Assembly: GCA_002435325.1 (NCBI GenBank)
Contig: DJMJ01000024.1
Location: forward strand, 79,711-143,710
Length of the DNA: 64,000 bases
Direction of reading: 5' to 3'
Origin: Nitrospira sp. UBA6493
GTDB lineage: Bacteria; Nitrospirota; Nitrospiria; Nitrospirales; Nitrospiraceae
Part shown: positions 1-6,873 of the stretch, piece by piece
Position numbering within the stretch: the first letter of the stretch is position 1
Layout: every line of letters starts with the position of its first letter
The notes under the pieces: generated by a model
Seen by the model: only the letters and a program-made list of their open reading frames with translations
Databases searched by the model: none
What the model was told of the DNA's origin: nothing
Position numbers and translations under genes: made by a program

Positions 1-57
1 ACGAAGAAAGCAGCCGCGAAGAAGCCGGCAAAGAAGGCAGCCGCGAAGAAGAAGTAG
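1..57 (+). CDS. C-terminal tail of a Lys/Ala-rich basic protein (partial)
   Basis: The window opens inside a plus-strand reading frame that encodes 18 residues of alternating Lys and Ala, with one Pro, and ends at the first of two tandem TAG stops. Tails of this kind occur on histone H1-like proteins and on some HU-type DNA-binding proteins; the globular part lies outside the window, so the family cannot be named. A GC-rich hairpin follows 17 bases after the stop. A related Lys/Ala-coding stretch occurs near 503-532. Confidence 0.6.
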   Translation, partial: TKKAAAKKPAKKAAAKKK

Positions 58-74
58 TAGTAGGCTCCAATGAG

Positions 75-102
75 GAGGAGGCGGCGGCCACGTCGCCTCC
101 TC
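75..102 (+). terminator. GC-rich hairpin after the Lys/Ala-rich gene
   Basis: A 9-bp perfect stem (75-83 with 94-102) encloses a 10-base loop and is followed by a short pyrimidine-rich run. It sits just after the stop at 55-57, where an intrinsic terminator is expected. The U-tract is weak. Confidence 0.5.
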
Positions 103-364
103 ATCTTTCCCCCTCCTCGAAGAACCCCCAGCTCAAACATCGTCAATTCATTGAATCTGTCTTCGTAATAGTTCTTATGGGTCGGCTCAATCACCGAAAG
201 TCACCACGTCACGCGACGACCTTTTCCCTGAGACCGATCTGAATGGAAACGAGAATTGCACATACGCCCTGGGACAAGCAGGTGTGATTCACACCACCTA
301 CTCCACCAGAAGCAGGATAAAGAACAGGATCGATCGAGGCCAAAACAGCGCGGCTTGAAAATAA

Positions 365-637
365 GTCCCCGATCAGGGATCAGAAAAGATACATAACCGC
401 CTGGTAAAGATCGGGGGTAAAGAATTTCAGCGGGCAAAAAAATGGGGAGGTGATGGCCACATCACCTCCCCGACTTGCTCTGGGCCAGGGAAGACCCTTG
501 GCACCAAGAAAGCAGCGAAAGCAGCAAAAGCATTTTACCACGAACCTACCATTGAAATCATGCAACGAAATAATTATATATTTTACATTACTTATCAACT
601 ATTTACGAACTCATACCAGTCAATACTCCACAAATAA
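365..637 (+). other. Possible gene remnant with a Lys/Ala-rich stretch, no start codon
   Basis: Frame 2 is open from just after tandem stops at 356-364 to TAA at 635-637. It reads like protein at first (KIGGKEFQRAKKWGG), then has a TKKAAKAAKA stretch at 503-532 resembling the tail at the window start. No ATG, GTG or TTG opens it in a useful place. It may be a 5'-truncated relative of the upstream gene, or chance coding across a terminator that belongs to the opposite strand. The rest of the 58-749 stretch shows nothing else I recognise. Confidence 0.2.
434..471 (-). terminator. Intrinsic terminator for the minus-strand repressor operon
   Basis: A 12-bp perfect stem (444-455 with 460-471) has a 4-base loop. 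Read on the minus strand it is followed by seven T residues (plus-strand A run at 436-442). This is a textbook rho-independent terminator for transcription arriving from the repressor operon. On the plus strand there is no T run after it. Confidence 0.75.
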
Positions 638-749
638 AATGAAGAATCGAGAAGCGTCAGTCCTGCTCGATCTACCTCCAGTTCCGTTCAGAGTCCTACA
701 ATCAGGCCCCAGAGATCTCCGCACACCAGTAAACAACACCAGACCTCGC

Positions 750-932
750 CTATCCGCAACAGCCTCCGGCAAAGACCTGACGCTGACGGGTCACCAACCA
801 ACAGAACGGACAGAGCTCGACCCGCGAACGAGTCGTGCAATCAACCATTTCCATTCTGCCCGCCACCATAATGCCGCACTCCGCACAGGGCCCGTTGACC
901 ACACAATCGACGTTATGCTCGCGAACTGGCAT
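750..932 (-). CDS. Small zinc-ribbon-like protein
   Basis: This gene would encode 60 residues starting MPVREHN, with an AAAGGTGG ribosome-binding site about 6 bases upstream and a 20-base overlap with the preceding small gene. It has two CxxC pairs (CAEC and CPFC) separated by about 24 residues, plus extra Cys residues near the end, consistent with a zinc ribbon. I do not recognise the family. It is the third gene in a row after the self-cleaving repressor, so it may be under the same control. A longer upstream extension in the same frame runs back to 1091 but looks non-coding. Confidence 0.5.
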   Translation of the reverse strand: MPVREHNVDCVVNGPCAECGIMVAGRMEMVDCTTRSRVELCPFCWLVTRQRQVFAGGCCG

Positions 933-1161
933 AAGACACCACCTTTGTATTCGGGCGAACCTTCTGGTTGCAGACCGCCGACATATATTCCTGACCAGAT
1001 GTAAAACGCACAAGATTACGCCAGAACCGTACCGGCAACGGCTGAAGCTTCGAGTGATGCAACTCACACCGCACTTCTTGGAGTTGTCCATTCAAGGAAT
1101 GGATGGTTCGTTCGAGACTCACCAACCTGTCCGTCATACGAGACTGTCCTACAATAGGCAT
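913..1161 (-). CDS. Small hydrophilic protein, repressor operon
   Basis: An 82-residue protein starting MPIVGQSRMTDRLVSLERT. A strong AGGAGG (1167-1172) lies 5 bases before the second of two tandem ATGs, so I choose 1161; the first ATG (1164) is only 2 bases from it. The N-terminal half is predicted helical (heptad-like LVSLERTIHSLNGQL), the C-terminal half basic. No family is recognised. It begins 20 bases after the repressor stop, so it is very likely co-transcribed. Confidence 0.55.
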   Translation of the reverse strand: MPIVGQSRMTDRLVSLERTIHSLNGQLQEVRCELHHSKLQPLPVRFWRNLVRFTSGQEYMSAVCNQKVRPNTKVVSYASSRA

Positions 1162-1181
1162 CATATCCTCCTTCCCACGGG

Positions 1182-1727
1182 TTAGATGGCACAGTGGCGA
1201 ATCACGCCAATGAGTAATCCCTCGATATGAAACTGATCGTGCTCAGTGACGATGATCGGCTGCATCGTGGCATTGGCTGGATGCAGCTCAATATGAGTGT
1301 CTTTCTTATAATAGGTCTTAATCGTCGCATCCTGATTCACCAAGGCAACCACCGTTTGTCCATTGCGCGCATGGTATTGACGCCGCACGACCACAAGATC
1401 ACCGGGAAGGATACCGTCGTCTTTCATCGACTCACCCTTCACGCGTAAGGCAAAAGTCTCCCCTCCCCGCAACATACTCGGCGGCACGTCCACAAGATCG
1501 GATTGCGGCACCGGCTCAATGGGAGACCCTGCGGCAACCAACCCGGCCATTGGAATCTCTGACCGTCGCTGCAATTGCTCAAGCGCCACAAGTACCAGGC
1601 CCGGAATGCGCCGCATCCCAGCCTCATAGCGCGCAACCGACACACGCGTCGTACGCAAGGCATCGGCCAACTGCTGCTGCGTCAGCCCCAATCCCTCTCG
1701 AATCCGTTTCAGATCACTCGATTTCAT
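1182..1727 (-). CDS. XRE-family repressor with self-cleaving LexA-like peptidase domain
   Basis: A 181-residue repressor. Residues 1-55 form an XRE helix-turn-helix (LTQQQLADALRTTRVSVARYE) and the rest an S24/LexA-type peptidase: a likely Ala66-Gly67 cleavage bond in LVAAGSP, catalytic Ser100 in GESMKDDG, and Lys137 in ATIKTYY. Such proteins bind operators as dimers and cut themselves when RecA filaments form, or in response to another signal. The frame is open upstream to 1760, but the ATG at 1727 fits the helix-turn-helix start. A perfect palindrome lies just before this ATG. The neighbours are two small downstream genes rather than prophage genes or imuA-imuB-dnaE2. Confidence 0.85.
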   Translation of the reverse strand: MKSSDLKRIREGLGLTQQQLADALRTTRVSVARYEAGMRRIPGLVLVALEQLQRRSEIPMAGLVAAGSPIEPVPQSDLVDVPPSMLRGGETFALRVKGESMKDDGILPGDLVVVRRQYHARNGQTVVALVNQDATIKTYYKKDTHIELHPANATMQPIIVTEHDQFHIEGLLIGVIRHCAI

Positions 1728-1729
1728 AC

Positions 1730-1767
1730 TGTAACCAATGGTTACACGCCAACGAGACACTTGTCAA
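1730..1767 (-). promoter_or_regulatory. Promoter with palindromic auto-operator for the repressor
   Basis: TGTAACCAATGGTTACA at 1730-1746 is a perfect 7+3+7 palindrome ending 2 bases upstream of the chosen ATG. On the minus strand a consensus TTGACA (1762-1767) is followed after 17 bases by TAACCA (1739-1744), so the -10 box lies inside the palindrome. Transcription would start about 5 bases before the ATG, suggesting a nearly leaderless mRNA; no Shine-Dalgarno sequence is visible. The likely reader is the repressor itself (inference). Confidence 0.65.
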
Positions 1768-2433
1768 GCCAGAAAATCACTACTTACGGCTTTTAGAAAT
1801 GCTACGCCATAGCTCGAGACAACACATATTCACACTGAAAAGCGCGAGCCTTGGCTAAAGAGACCTCAACACTCTGAAAAGGCAGAAATCGCCTCTGGCG
1901 GTAGCAAGGCTACCTTGGTAAAGGGAAATGAGATTCAGGAGTTTTAAGGCACCGGCTGTCCAGTGCATCCAGACAGGGTTGAAACGTGAGAAGTCAGATC
2001 GCCTATCTTCTTATGAAATTCTGACGAGTTGGGGGTCGCACCCGGCGAAGGAGACAACCTCTCCAGCAACTTTCCGCTTTGACAAAAGCCCGCCTCCTGC
2101 CATTCATGGACGTGGCCAGATCGAATCGGTCCCATTGCTTAATCCCACGGCAACGGGAAGACTAAGCACAACGCCGGTCACCATCCGGCTTGATCAAAAC
2201 TAGATTCATCTACCCACGGGGGAGAATGCGGACGGCTTCAGCCTGGAGCAGTCGCGCCCGCCCAATCTCCAGACCATCGAAAATAGCGGCGGGATTGCGC
2301 GTCATTCCCTGCAACTTGAACAGTACGCCCCCTATTCACGCTCGGCAAAAGAACCGGCAAAGCGCCATGGCCAGTAGACTCTTTCAGGCGTACAGCGCCA
2401 TCCCTTGGGCCATGATTGCGGGAGCCAATCCGT
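1768..2433. other. Intergenic stretch between cbiA and the repressor
   Basis: Apart from the riboswitch-like segment this region holds no gene I can support. Just after the cbiA stop, minus-strand fragments in shifted frames look faintly protein-like, for example a 31-residue frame starting MTRNPAAIFDGLEIGRARLL and ending near 2217. They may be debris of a deleted gene in the cobalamin operon, but I cannot name one. Confidence 0.4.
1900..2007 (+). other. Possible decayed cobalamin riboswitch
   Basis: In plus orientation the order matches parts of a B12 riboswitch: a 5' strand GGTAG that can pair with CTATC at the end; a P2-like hairpin CAAGG-CTA-CCTTG (1905-1917); GTAAAGGGAA; a paired arm around CTGTC/GACAG with flanking TTTTAA/TTGAAA; and a B12-box-like GAAGTCAGATCGCCTATC (1990-2007). 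The conserved core (GGTG and CCCGCAACTGT blocks) is absent, as if deleted. No plus-strand gene follows. It could be chance resemblance. Confidence 0.3.
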
Positions 2434-3810
2434 TCATCGCCCCCTCGTCGCATGAACCGCACAGGCCTGCACAAGACCCTGAGCCAGGCGCGGATTCGAA
2501 GCCCAATGGGCATGCACATAGGAGGCCAGAGTATTGCCCTTGCGATAGCCTTCGTGGAGGACGTCGTCGCCACGACGGCGGCGCACATGGTAGCAACGGT
2601 CGATGTCCGCCGAGAGATGAAAGTCCGAATAGCGAAACTGATGACCGCGAAACCTTAATCCTGCCGGACCGAACATCGTCTCATCCTTCGTGTCCACCTC
2701 GACATATCCAAGCGCCTGCAACCGGTCTGTCATTTCCGCTTCGCCTGGAATAAGCCCCACCATCGGGTGCAGCACCCCATCGAGCGTCCTGATGCCATTG
2801 GATAAATACATCAGTCCGCCACATTCGCCATAAATGGGACCTTGGGATTCGGCGAACGACACGACATCGTTGCGCATGGACAGATTCAGTGACAAGCGTT
2901 CAGCATGGACCTCCGGATAGCCGCCACCGAAATACAGACCATCTATGTCTGGCAAATGCGCATCATGAATAGGGGAAAACCGAACAAGGTCCGCGCCCAT
3001 ACTCTCAAGACGCCGGAGATTATCGTCGTAGTAAAAATGGAAGGCCTCGTCAAATGCCAGACCGATTCGACATCTCGCGCCTTCTCCGACAATCCGCCCC
3101 ATTACGGGAAACGCGGGAAGAGCCGGCGCGTTACGGGCTATCGCCAGAATGCCCTCGATATCACACCACTCGTTTACTCGCTCACCCCAGGCCACGAAGA
3201 CGTCCTCTGACACTGTTGCCCGGTCTGCGGTATGCAGGCCCAGATGCCGATCCGAGAACGCCAGCGCGACCTCTTTGGGAAGGCCGCCCAGAACGGGAGG
3301 CCTCCCCTCCGTAGCCTCGCAAAGCAAGTCCAGATGTCCGCGACTGCCAATCCGGTTACAGATGAGACCGGCAATCTGCACGTCCGCGTCAAACATCGAG
3401 AACCCTTTGGCCAACGCCGCGATGCTACGGGCCATACCTCCAGCATCGCACACGAGCAACACCGGTGCATCGAGCCACTTGGCGATCTCGGCGGTGGAAC
3501 CTTCATCGCTTGTCGGCGAAGCGCCGTCGAACAGCCCCATCATCCCTTCGAGCAACGCGATATCGGCCCCTTGCGACGCATACGCGAAAGTCGAAAGGAT
3601 CGACTCGCGCCCCATCATCCAACCATCGAGATTGTGGCAGGGCACACCGGACGCGCGCACATGATAGGTCGGATCGAGATAATCCGGGCCGCACTTGAAT
3701 ACCGCGACCCTCAGTCCCCGCGAGCGCAAGGCCCGGACGAGACCGACCATGACCGTCGTCTTGCCGGCGTTGCTGGACGTGCCGGAAATAACAAGCCGCG
3801 GGATCCTCAC
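2434..3810 (-). CDS. cbiA: Cobyrinate a,c-diamide synthase
   Basis: 458 residues, the usual length. The enzyme uses glutamine and ATP to amidate the a and c side chains of cobyrinate (or hydrogenobyrinate) in cobalamin synthesis. The N-terminal dethiobiotin-synthetase-like domain has a P-loop at residues 10-19 (GTSSNAGKTT). The C-terminal class I glutamine amidotransferase domain has YFGGGYPEVHAERL near 293, the nucleophile Cys330 in YGECGG, and the catalytic His in YVHAHWASN near 433. It lies last in the hemD operon, 33 bases after the broken bluB, and is presumably controlled by the riboswitch at 4833-5030. Confidence 0.95.
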   Translation of the reverse strand: MRIPRLVISGTSSNAGKTTVMVGLVRALRSRGLRVAVFKCGPDYLDPTYHVRASGVPCHNLDGWMMGRESILSTFAYASQGADIALLEGMMGLFDGASPTSDEGSTAEIAKWLDAPVLLVCDAGGMARSIAALAKGFSMFDADVQIAGLICNRIGSRGHLDLLCEATEGRPPVLGGLPKEVALAFSDRHLGLHTADRATVSEDVFVAWGERVNEWCDIEGILAIARNAPALPAFPVMGRIVGEGARCRIGLAFDEAFHFYYDDNLRRLESMGADLVRFSPIHDAHLPDIDGLYFGGGYPEVHAERLSLNLSMRNDVVSFAESQGPIYGECGGLMYLSNGIRTLDGVLHPMVGLIPGEAEMTDRLQALGYVEVDTKDETMFGPAGLRFRGHQFRYSDFHLSADIDRCYHVRRRRGDDVLHEGYRKGNTLASYVHAHWASNPRLAQGLVQACAVHATRGR

Positions 3811-3843
3811 GACTCGCCCCTCAGCTGAGACCAGCGGCGATCA

Positions 3844-4059
3844 TCATCGGACTCCGTCATGTGGCTGTCCCTTCAGTGAACTGTCTTCGCGCAGACGTGG
3901 CTTGCGCGCCGTCGATCCGGCTTGATGCGCGGCCATGAGGATACGAGCCAGGGTTTCATCTGGGATGGAATCTTTGAGAAACGCACGCATATCCCGGCGG
4001 CGCGTGATCGTTTCGTAGAGTCCACGTCGCCAGGCTTCGGGGAAAGCATGATCGGTCAT
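3844..4059 (-). pseudogene. bluB: Truncated bluB (5,6-dimethylbenzimidazole synthase) fragment
   Basis: A 71-residue frame whose first ~50 residues match the start of BluB: WRRGLYETITRRRDMRAF, then IPDETLARILMAAHQAGS. It breaks off where intact BluB continues with GxMQPW, and ends in unrelated sequence (RKPRLREDSSLKG). Some 150 residues with most of the flavin and oxygen site are missing, and only 33 bases separate it from cbiA, so this is a deletion and not a simple frameshift. ATG overlaps the hemD stop (ATGA). An intact bluB sits at 61661-62344. Confidence 0.8.
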
Positions 4060-4778
4060 ATGGCCTCCAACATCGATACAGCAAGGGACACGACCGATGC
4101 CACGCTGTCTTCTTGCGCCATCCGTACAGACCGAGCCCCGCATTGGCGCGCCGCAGCTTCGGTCTGTGGCCCGATCGCCGCCATGGGCAGATCCCAAAAG
4201 GACATTCCGAAATCGCCTGAGAGCACGGCGCGAGCCGCCGAAGAACTGGGCAGGACCACAAGATCGATCGGCAGGACGGGAAACGCCGGCATGCGATGGA
4301 CATACCGATAGCCCGCCACCACTTCAATCTTCGCCCCAATCTGTGTGAGCTCATTTTGTAAATTCTGGCGCCCCCCCTCCGCTGCCACAAGGAGAAATGG
4401 CCCACTTTGAAATAGAGCCGACTGTTCAATAATGGCTTCCTGACAGGCGCCCCGCAGCAGAAATGTGGCAGCGTGGCCATAGCGTGACAATGCCTGCGCC
4501 GCCGCTGCTCCGACTGAGATGACTGGCAAATCGAGTGTGGGGATACGGGATAGGACCGCATCGACACCGGGAGCACAGCCAAACACGATACCGCGGAATT
4601 CATGAAGACGAGCCAAGGCCTTGTCGATCGGAGATAATCCCTTGAGCGAAACCGCTTTGACAGCTGGAATTTCGAGCACTTCTGCTCCAAGAGCGCGAAG
4701 CTCCCCGGCTATCGCAGACCGGCCCGGTCGCGCGCGGGCGACAAGGAGACGGCGTCCCGCCAACGTGCCGGTGATCAC
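4056..4778 (-). CDS. hemD: Uroporphyrinogen-III synthase
   Basis: Closes hydroxymethylbilane to uroporphyrinogen III, the branch point to heme, siroheme and cobalamin. Family features include GRRLLVARARPGRSAIAGEL at the start, VISVGAAAAQAL in mid-protein, and DLVVLPSSSAARAVL plus AAIGPQTEAAARQCG towards the end. The frame is open back to 4964, but that part runs through the cobalamin riboswitch, so I start at GTG 4778, which has CAGGA about 8 bases upstream and gives 240 residues, normal for HemD. Its stop overlaps the start of the bluB fragment. It is first in the riboswitch-controlled operon. Confidence 0.8.
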   Translation of the reverse strand: MITGTLAGRRLLVARARPGRSAIAGELRALGAEVLEIPAVKAVSLKGLSPIDKALARLHEFRGIVFGCAPGVDAVLSRIPTLDLPVISVGAAAAQALSRYGHAATFLLRGACQEAIIEQSALFQSGPFLLVAAEGGRQNLQNELTQIGAKIEVVAGYRYVHRMPAFPVLPIDLVVLPSSSAARAVLSGDFGMSFWDLPMAAIGPQTEAAARQCGARSVRMAQEDSVASVVSLAVSMLEAI

Positions 4779-4832
4779 ATGTTGTCCTGACGTAGTAATT
4801 GACGCGATATCGGCAACGAAAATCTCTGGAGA

Positions 4833-5030
4833 GCGGCCGTCCTGACCCAATTGCTGAAAATTGGCCGCAAGATTTCGCGCCGCCATGAATAACCCCAGTG
4901 TGCTCTTGCCGCTAGAGTCGAGGAGCTCCCCTCTTACAGTGGCGGGACCGCGCCGGTTTTTCACCGGATTGTTATCTTACGCCCTTCTGGCATCCACGTG
5001 AATACTCACGTGGACTGCAAAGATACCTAT
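4833..5030 (-). promoter_or_regulatory. Cobalamin riboswitch upstream of hemD-bluB'-cbiA
   Basis: Read on the minus strand it shows the conserved order: a perfect hairpin with CCACGTGA/TCACGTGG arms (4994-5013); GCCAGAAGGGC; ATCCGGTGAAAAACCGG; GCGGTCCCGCCACTGTAAG; an extended arm; and a B12-box-like GGGTCAGGACGGCC (about 4835-4848). This is the adenosylcobalamin-sensing layout. It ends about 55 bases before the hemD GTG, so control is probably over translation initiation or by an early terminator. A TTGACA (5048-5053) lies upstream as a possible -35 box. Confidence 0.85.
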
Positions 5031-5324
5031 CGTGGGCTAGTTCACCCTGTCAAGACGGGAATATCACTCATGCGCACAATCTCGCCGACTCGGCTCGAAA
5101 GGATGGATTGCACCACTACATGACATGAGAACCTCTCCCTCCAACTGATTTTGGACTGCTGCTGACAGACCTATTGCGCCAGCAACTAACCGATACATTT
5201 ACACTCTTTGGTGTCACACGATCTTTTCTACTTTGCTGTATCGTGTTGGGAGAGACGACGTCCCCCCGATATTGAGTAGCGCGGCGATTTAGAGTCCAAT
5301 CCCCTCACCGAAAGAAGATTGGCG

Positions 5325-5588
5325 ATGAAGAAGCGATTTTCAGAGACACAGATTATCGGGTTTCTGCGGGAAGCAGATGCGGGGGTCGCGGTGAAGGAAC
5401 TCTGTCGGCGGCATGGGTTCTCCGATGCGAGCTACTATCTCTGGCGGCGCAAGTTCGGCGGCCTGGACGTGTCGGATGCCAAGCGGCTGAAGGCGCTGGA
5501 ACAGGAGAACGCCCGGCTGAAGAAGTTACTGGCGGAGGCCGTGCTGGCGCAAGCCGTCACCCAGGAGGTGCTCCGAAAAAAGTGGTAA
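5325..5588 (+). CDS. IS3-family transposase OrfA
   Basis: 87 residues from ATG 5325. It has an N-terminal helix-turn-helix (ETQIIGFLREADAGVAVKEL, then CRRHGFSDASYYLWRRKFGG) and a leucine zipper (LKALEQENARLKKLLAEAVL). It recognises the IS ends and helps assemble the transposase. Near its stop is A AAA AAG (about 5575-5581) in the zero frame, the standard slippery heptamer for -1 frameshifting into orfB. Confidence 0.9.
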   Translation: MKKRFSETQIIGFLREADAGVAVKELCRRHGFSDASYYLWRRKFGGLDVSDAKRLKALEQENARLKKLLAEAVLAQAVTQEVLRKKW

Positions 5589-6430
5589 GCGCACCGGCTC
5601 GTCGCGAGGTGGTGCGCTGGATGTGTGCCCGCGGCCTGACGGAGCGCCAGGCCTTAAAGGTGATCGGGATGAGTGCCAGCAGCTTGCGGTACCGTCCCGC
5701 ACCAGACCGGAATGTCGAGCTGCGGGCGGCCATGATCGCCCTCGCCCAGCGCTATCGCCGATACGGAGCCGGCATGATTTATCTGAAATTACGTCAACAG
5801 GGCCGCGTGGTGAATCACAAGCGAATTGACCGCCTCTATACTGAGGCCCAGTTGCAGGTGCGCGGCCGGACGCGCAAGAAGGTCCCGGCAGGCGAGCGGC
5901 AGCCTCTGGGGAGGCCTGATACGGCGAATGTCGTCTGGTCAATGGATTTCGTGTTTGATCGGAGTGCCGAAGGCCGGGTCATCAAGTGCTTGACGATCGT
6001 GGACGACGCGACGCATGAGGCAGTCGCCATTGTGCCGGCACGAGCCCTCAGCGGTCAGCACGTCACACGGATCCTCGATCAGTTGGCCGCGACTCGCGGC
6101 CTGCCCCAGGTGATTCGGACCGACAATGGGAAGGAGTTTTGTGGGCACGCCATGCTGACCTGGGCCCATGCGCACGCCGTGACGCTGCGGCAGATTGAAC
6201 CGGGCAAGCCCAACCAGAACGCCTATATCGAGTCATTCAACGGGCGCTTCCGTGATGAGTGCCTGAACGAACATTGGTTCCTGAACCTTGCGCATGCGCA
6301 AGCCATCATTGAAGCGTGGCGGCGCGAGTATAACGAGGAGCGGCCGAAACAAGCCTTGGGTGGACTGACACCCGCTGCCTATGCAAAGCAATTGGCCAGT
6401 AGGGCAGCTACACTAGCACCTGGACTCTAA
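5582..6430 (+). CDS. IS3-family transposase OrfB (DDE integrase)
   Basis: Catalytic half of the transposase. It has an HTH_21-like region (RYRRYGAGMIYLKLRQQG) and an rve integrase core with the DDE triad: Asp in WSMDFVFD, Asp in IRTDNGKEF, Glu in AYIESFNGRFRDECL. It overlaps orfA by 7 bases in the -1 frame. The active form is expected to be an OrfAB fusion made by ribosomal frameshifting; the listed GTG start is only a formal one. All motifs look intact. Confidence 0.92.
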   Translation: MVSAPARREVVRWMCARGLTERQALKVIGMSASSLRYRPAPDRNVELRAAMIALAQRYRRYGAGMIYLKLRQQGRVVNHKRIDRLYTEAQLQVRGRTRKKVPAGERQPLGRPDTANVVWSMDFVFDRSAEGRVIKCLTIVDDATHEAVAIVPARALSGQHVTRILDQLAATRGLPQVIRTDNGKEFCGHAMLTWAHAHAVTLRQIEPGKPNQNAYIESFNGRFRDECLNEHWFLNLAHAQAIIEAWRREYNEERPKQALGGLTPAAYAKQLASRAATLAPGL

Positions 6431-6462
6431 CCGTCACTGCTACTCAAGACGGGGGGACGTCG

Positions 6463-6873
6463 GAGATTCCCATAATGCGTCATCGTATCAACAGATACCT
6501 GCCTGATGTCATATTTTCAGAGAATAACCACAGCCGCCTGTGCATAAATTATCTCTTCAAAATCCATAAACCATTCATTAGCAAGGAAACTCTTCTCTAC
6601 CTTCTTTTTTGCATGATTTACTACTTGTAATTACAGGTCCTTCTTTCTTGTCTACAATATACAGTAGAAGAACTCTGTCCATGTTCAATGACCAATATTT
6701 AGGCAACTTGTTCAGTTACTGGTGGTTTCAGGCCAATCGTGAGGACGGATCATTGTTATAAACAGGTTTATCCACAGAAGCTGGGGGGATAGATCGGAGC
6801 GGATAACACTCAAATATACTACTCACTAAATCAAGGGACTCACTCCTCTGAAACCACCGCTTTTTCGCCTCTT
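6463..6873. other. AT-rich intergenic region with DnaA-box-like sites
   Basis: This gap between the IS and the 3' end of modC is more AT-rich than its surroundings. It contains perfect TTATNCACA boxes at 6768-6776 (plus) and 6539-6547 (minus), a near match TTATAAACA at 6756-6764, and an 11-bp inverted repeat (6721-6731 with 6848-6858) bracketing two of them. CAGATACCTGCCTGATG at 6492-6508 resembles the B12 box of cobalamin riboswitches. No gene is visible. The inverted repeat could also form part of a terminator after modC. Confidence 0.4.

Larger units (their letters stand above)
5256..6462 (+). mobile_element. IS3-family insertion sequence
   Basis: About 1.2 kb bounded by inverted repeats sharing CGACGTCCCCCCG followed by TGAGTAGC (5256-5280 and complement of 6442-6462). 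It contains orfA and orfB in the -1 frameshift arrangement of IS3 elements. I could not identify a clean target duplication, so the outer limits are good to a few bases. It lies between the cobalamin riboswitch and the molybdate locus; no gene is visibly interrupted. Confidence 0.88.

Noticed and set aside
450..1004. 184-residue plus-strand open frame
   Set aside because: It runs through the minus-strand terminator and antisense to the two small genes, with no ribosome-binding site and no homology.
1861..2230. Other structured RNA (RNase P RNA, tmRNA, SRP RNA, c-di-GMP riboswitch)
   Set aside because: The conserved motifs of these RNAs were looked for on both strands and not found; only the partial cobalamin-riboswitch resemblance remained.
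5256..6462. Target-site duplication of the IS3 element
   Set aside because: The bases flanking the inverted repeats do not give a convincing 3- or 4-bp direct repeat, so none is claimed.
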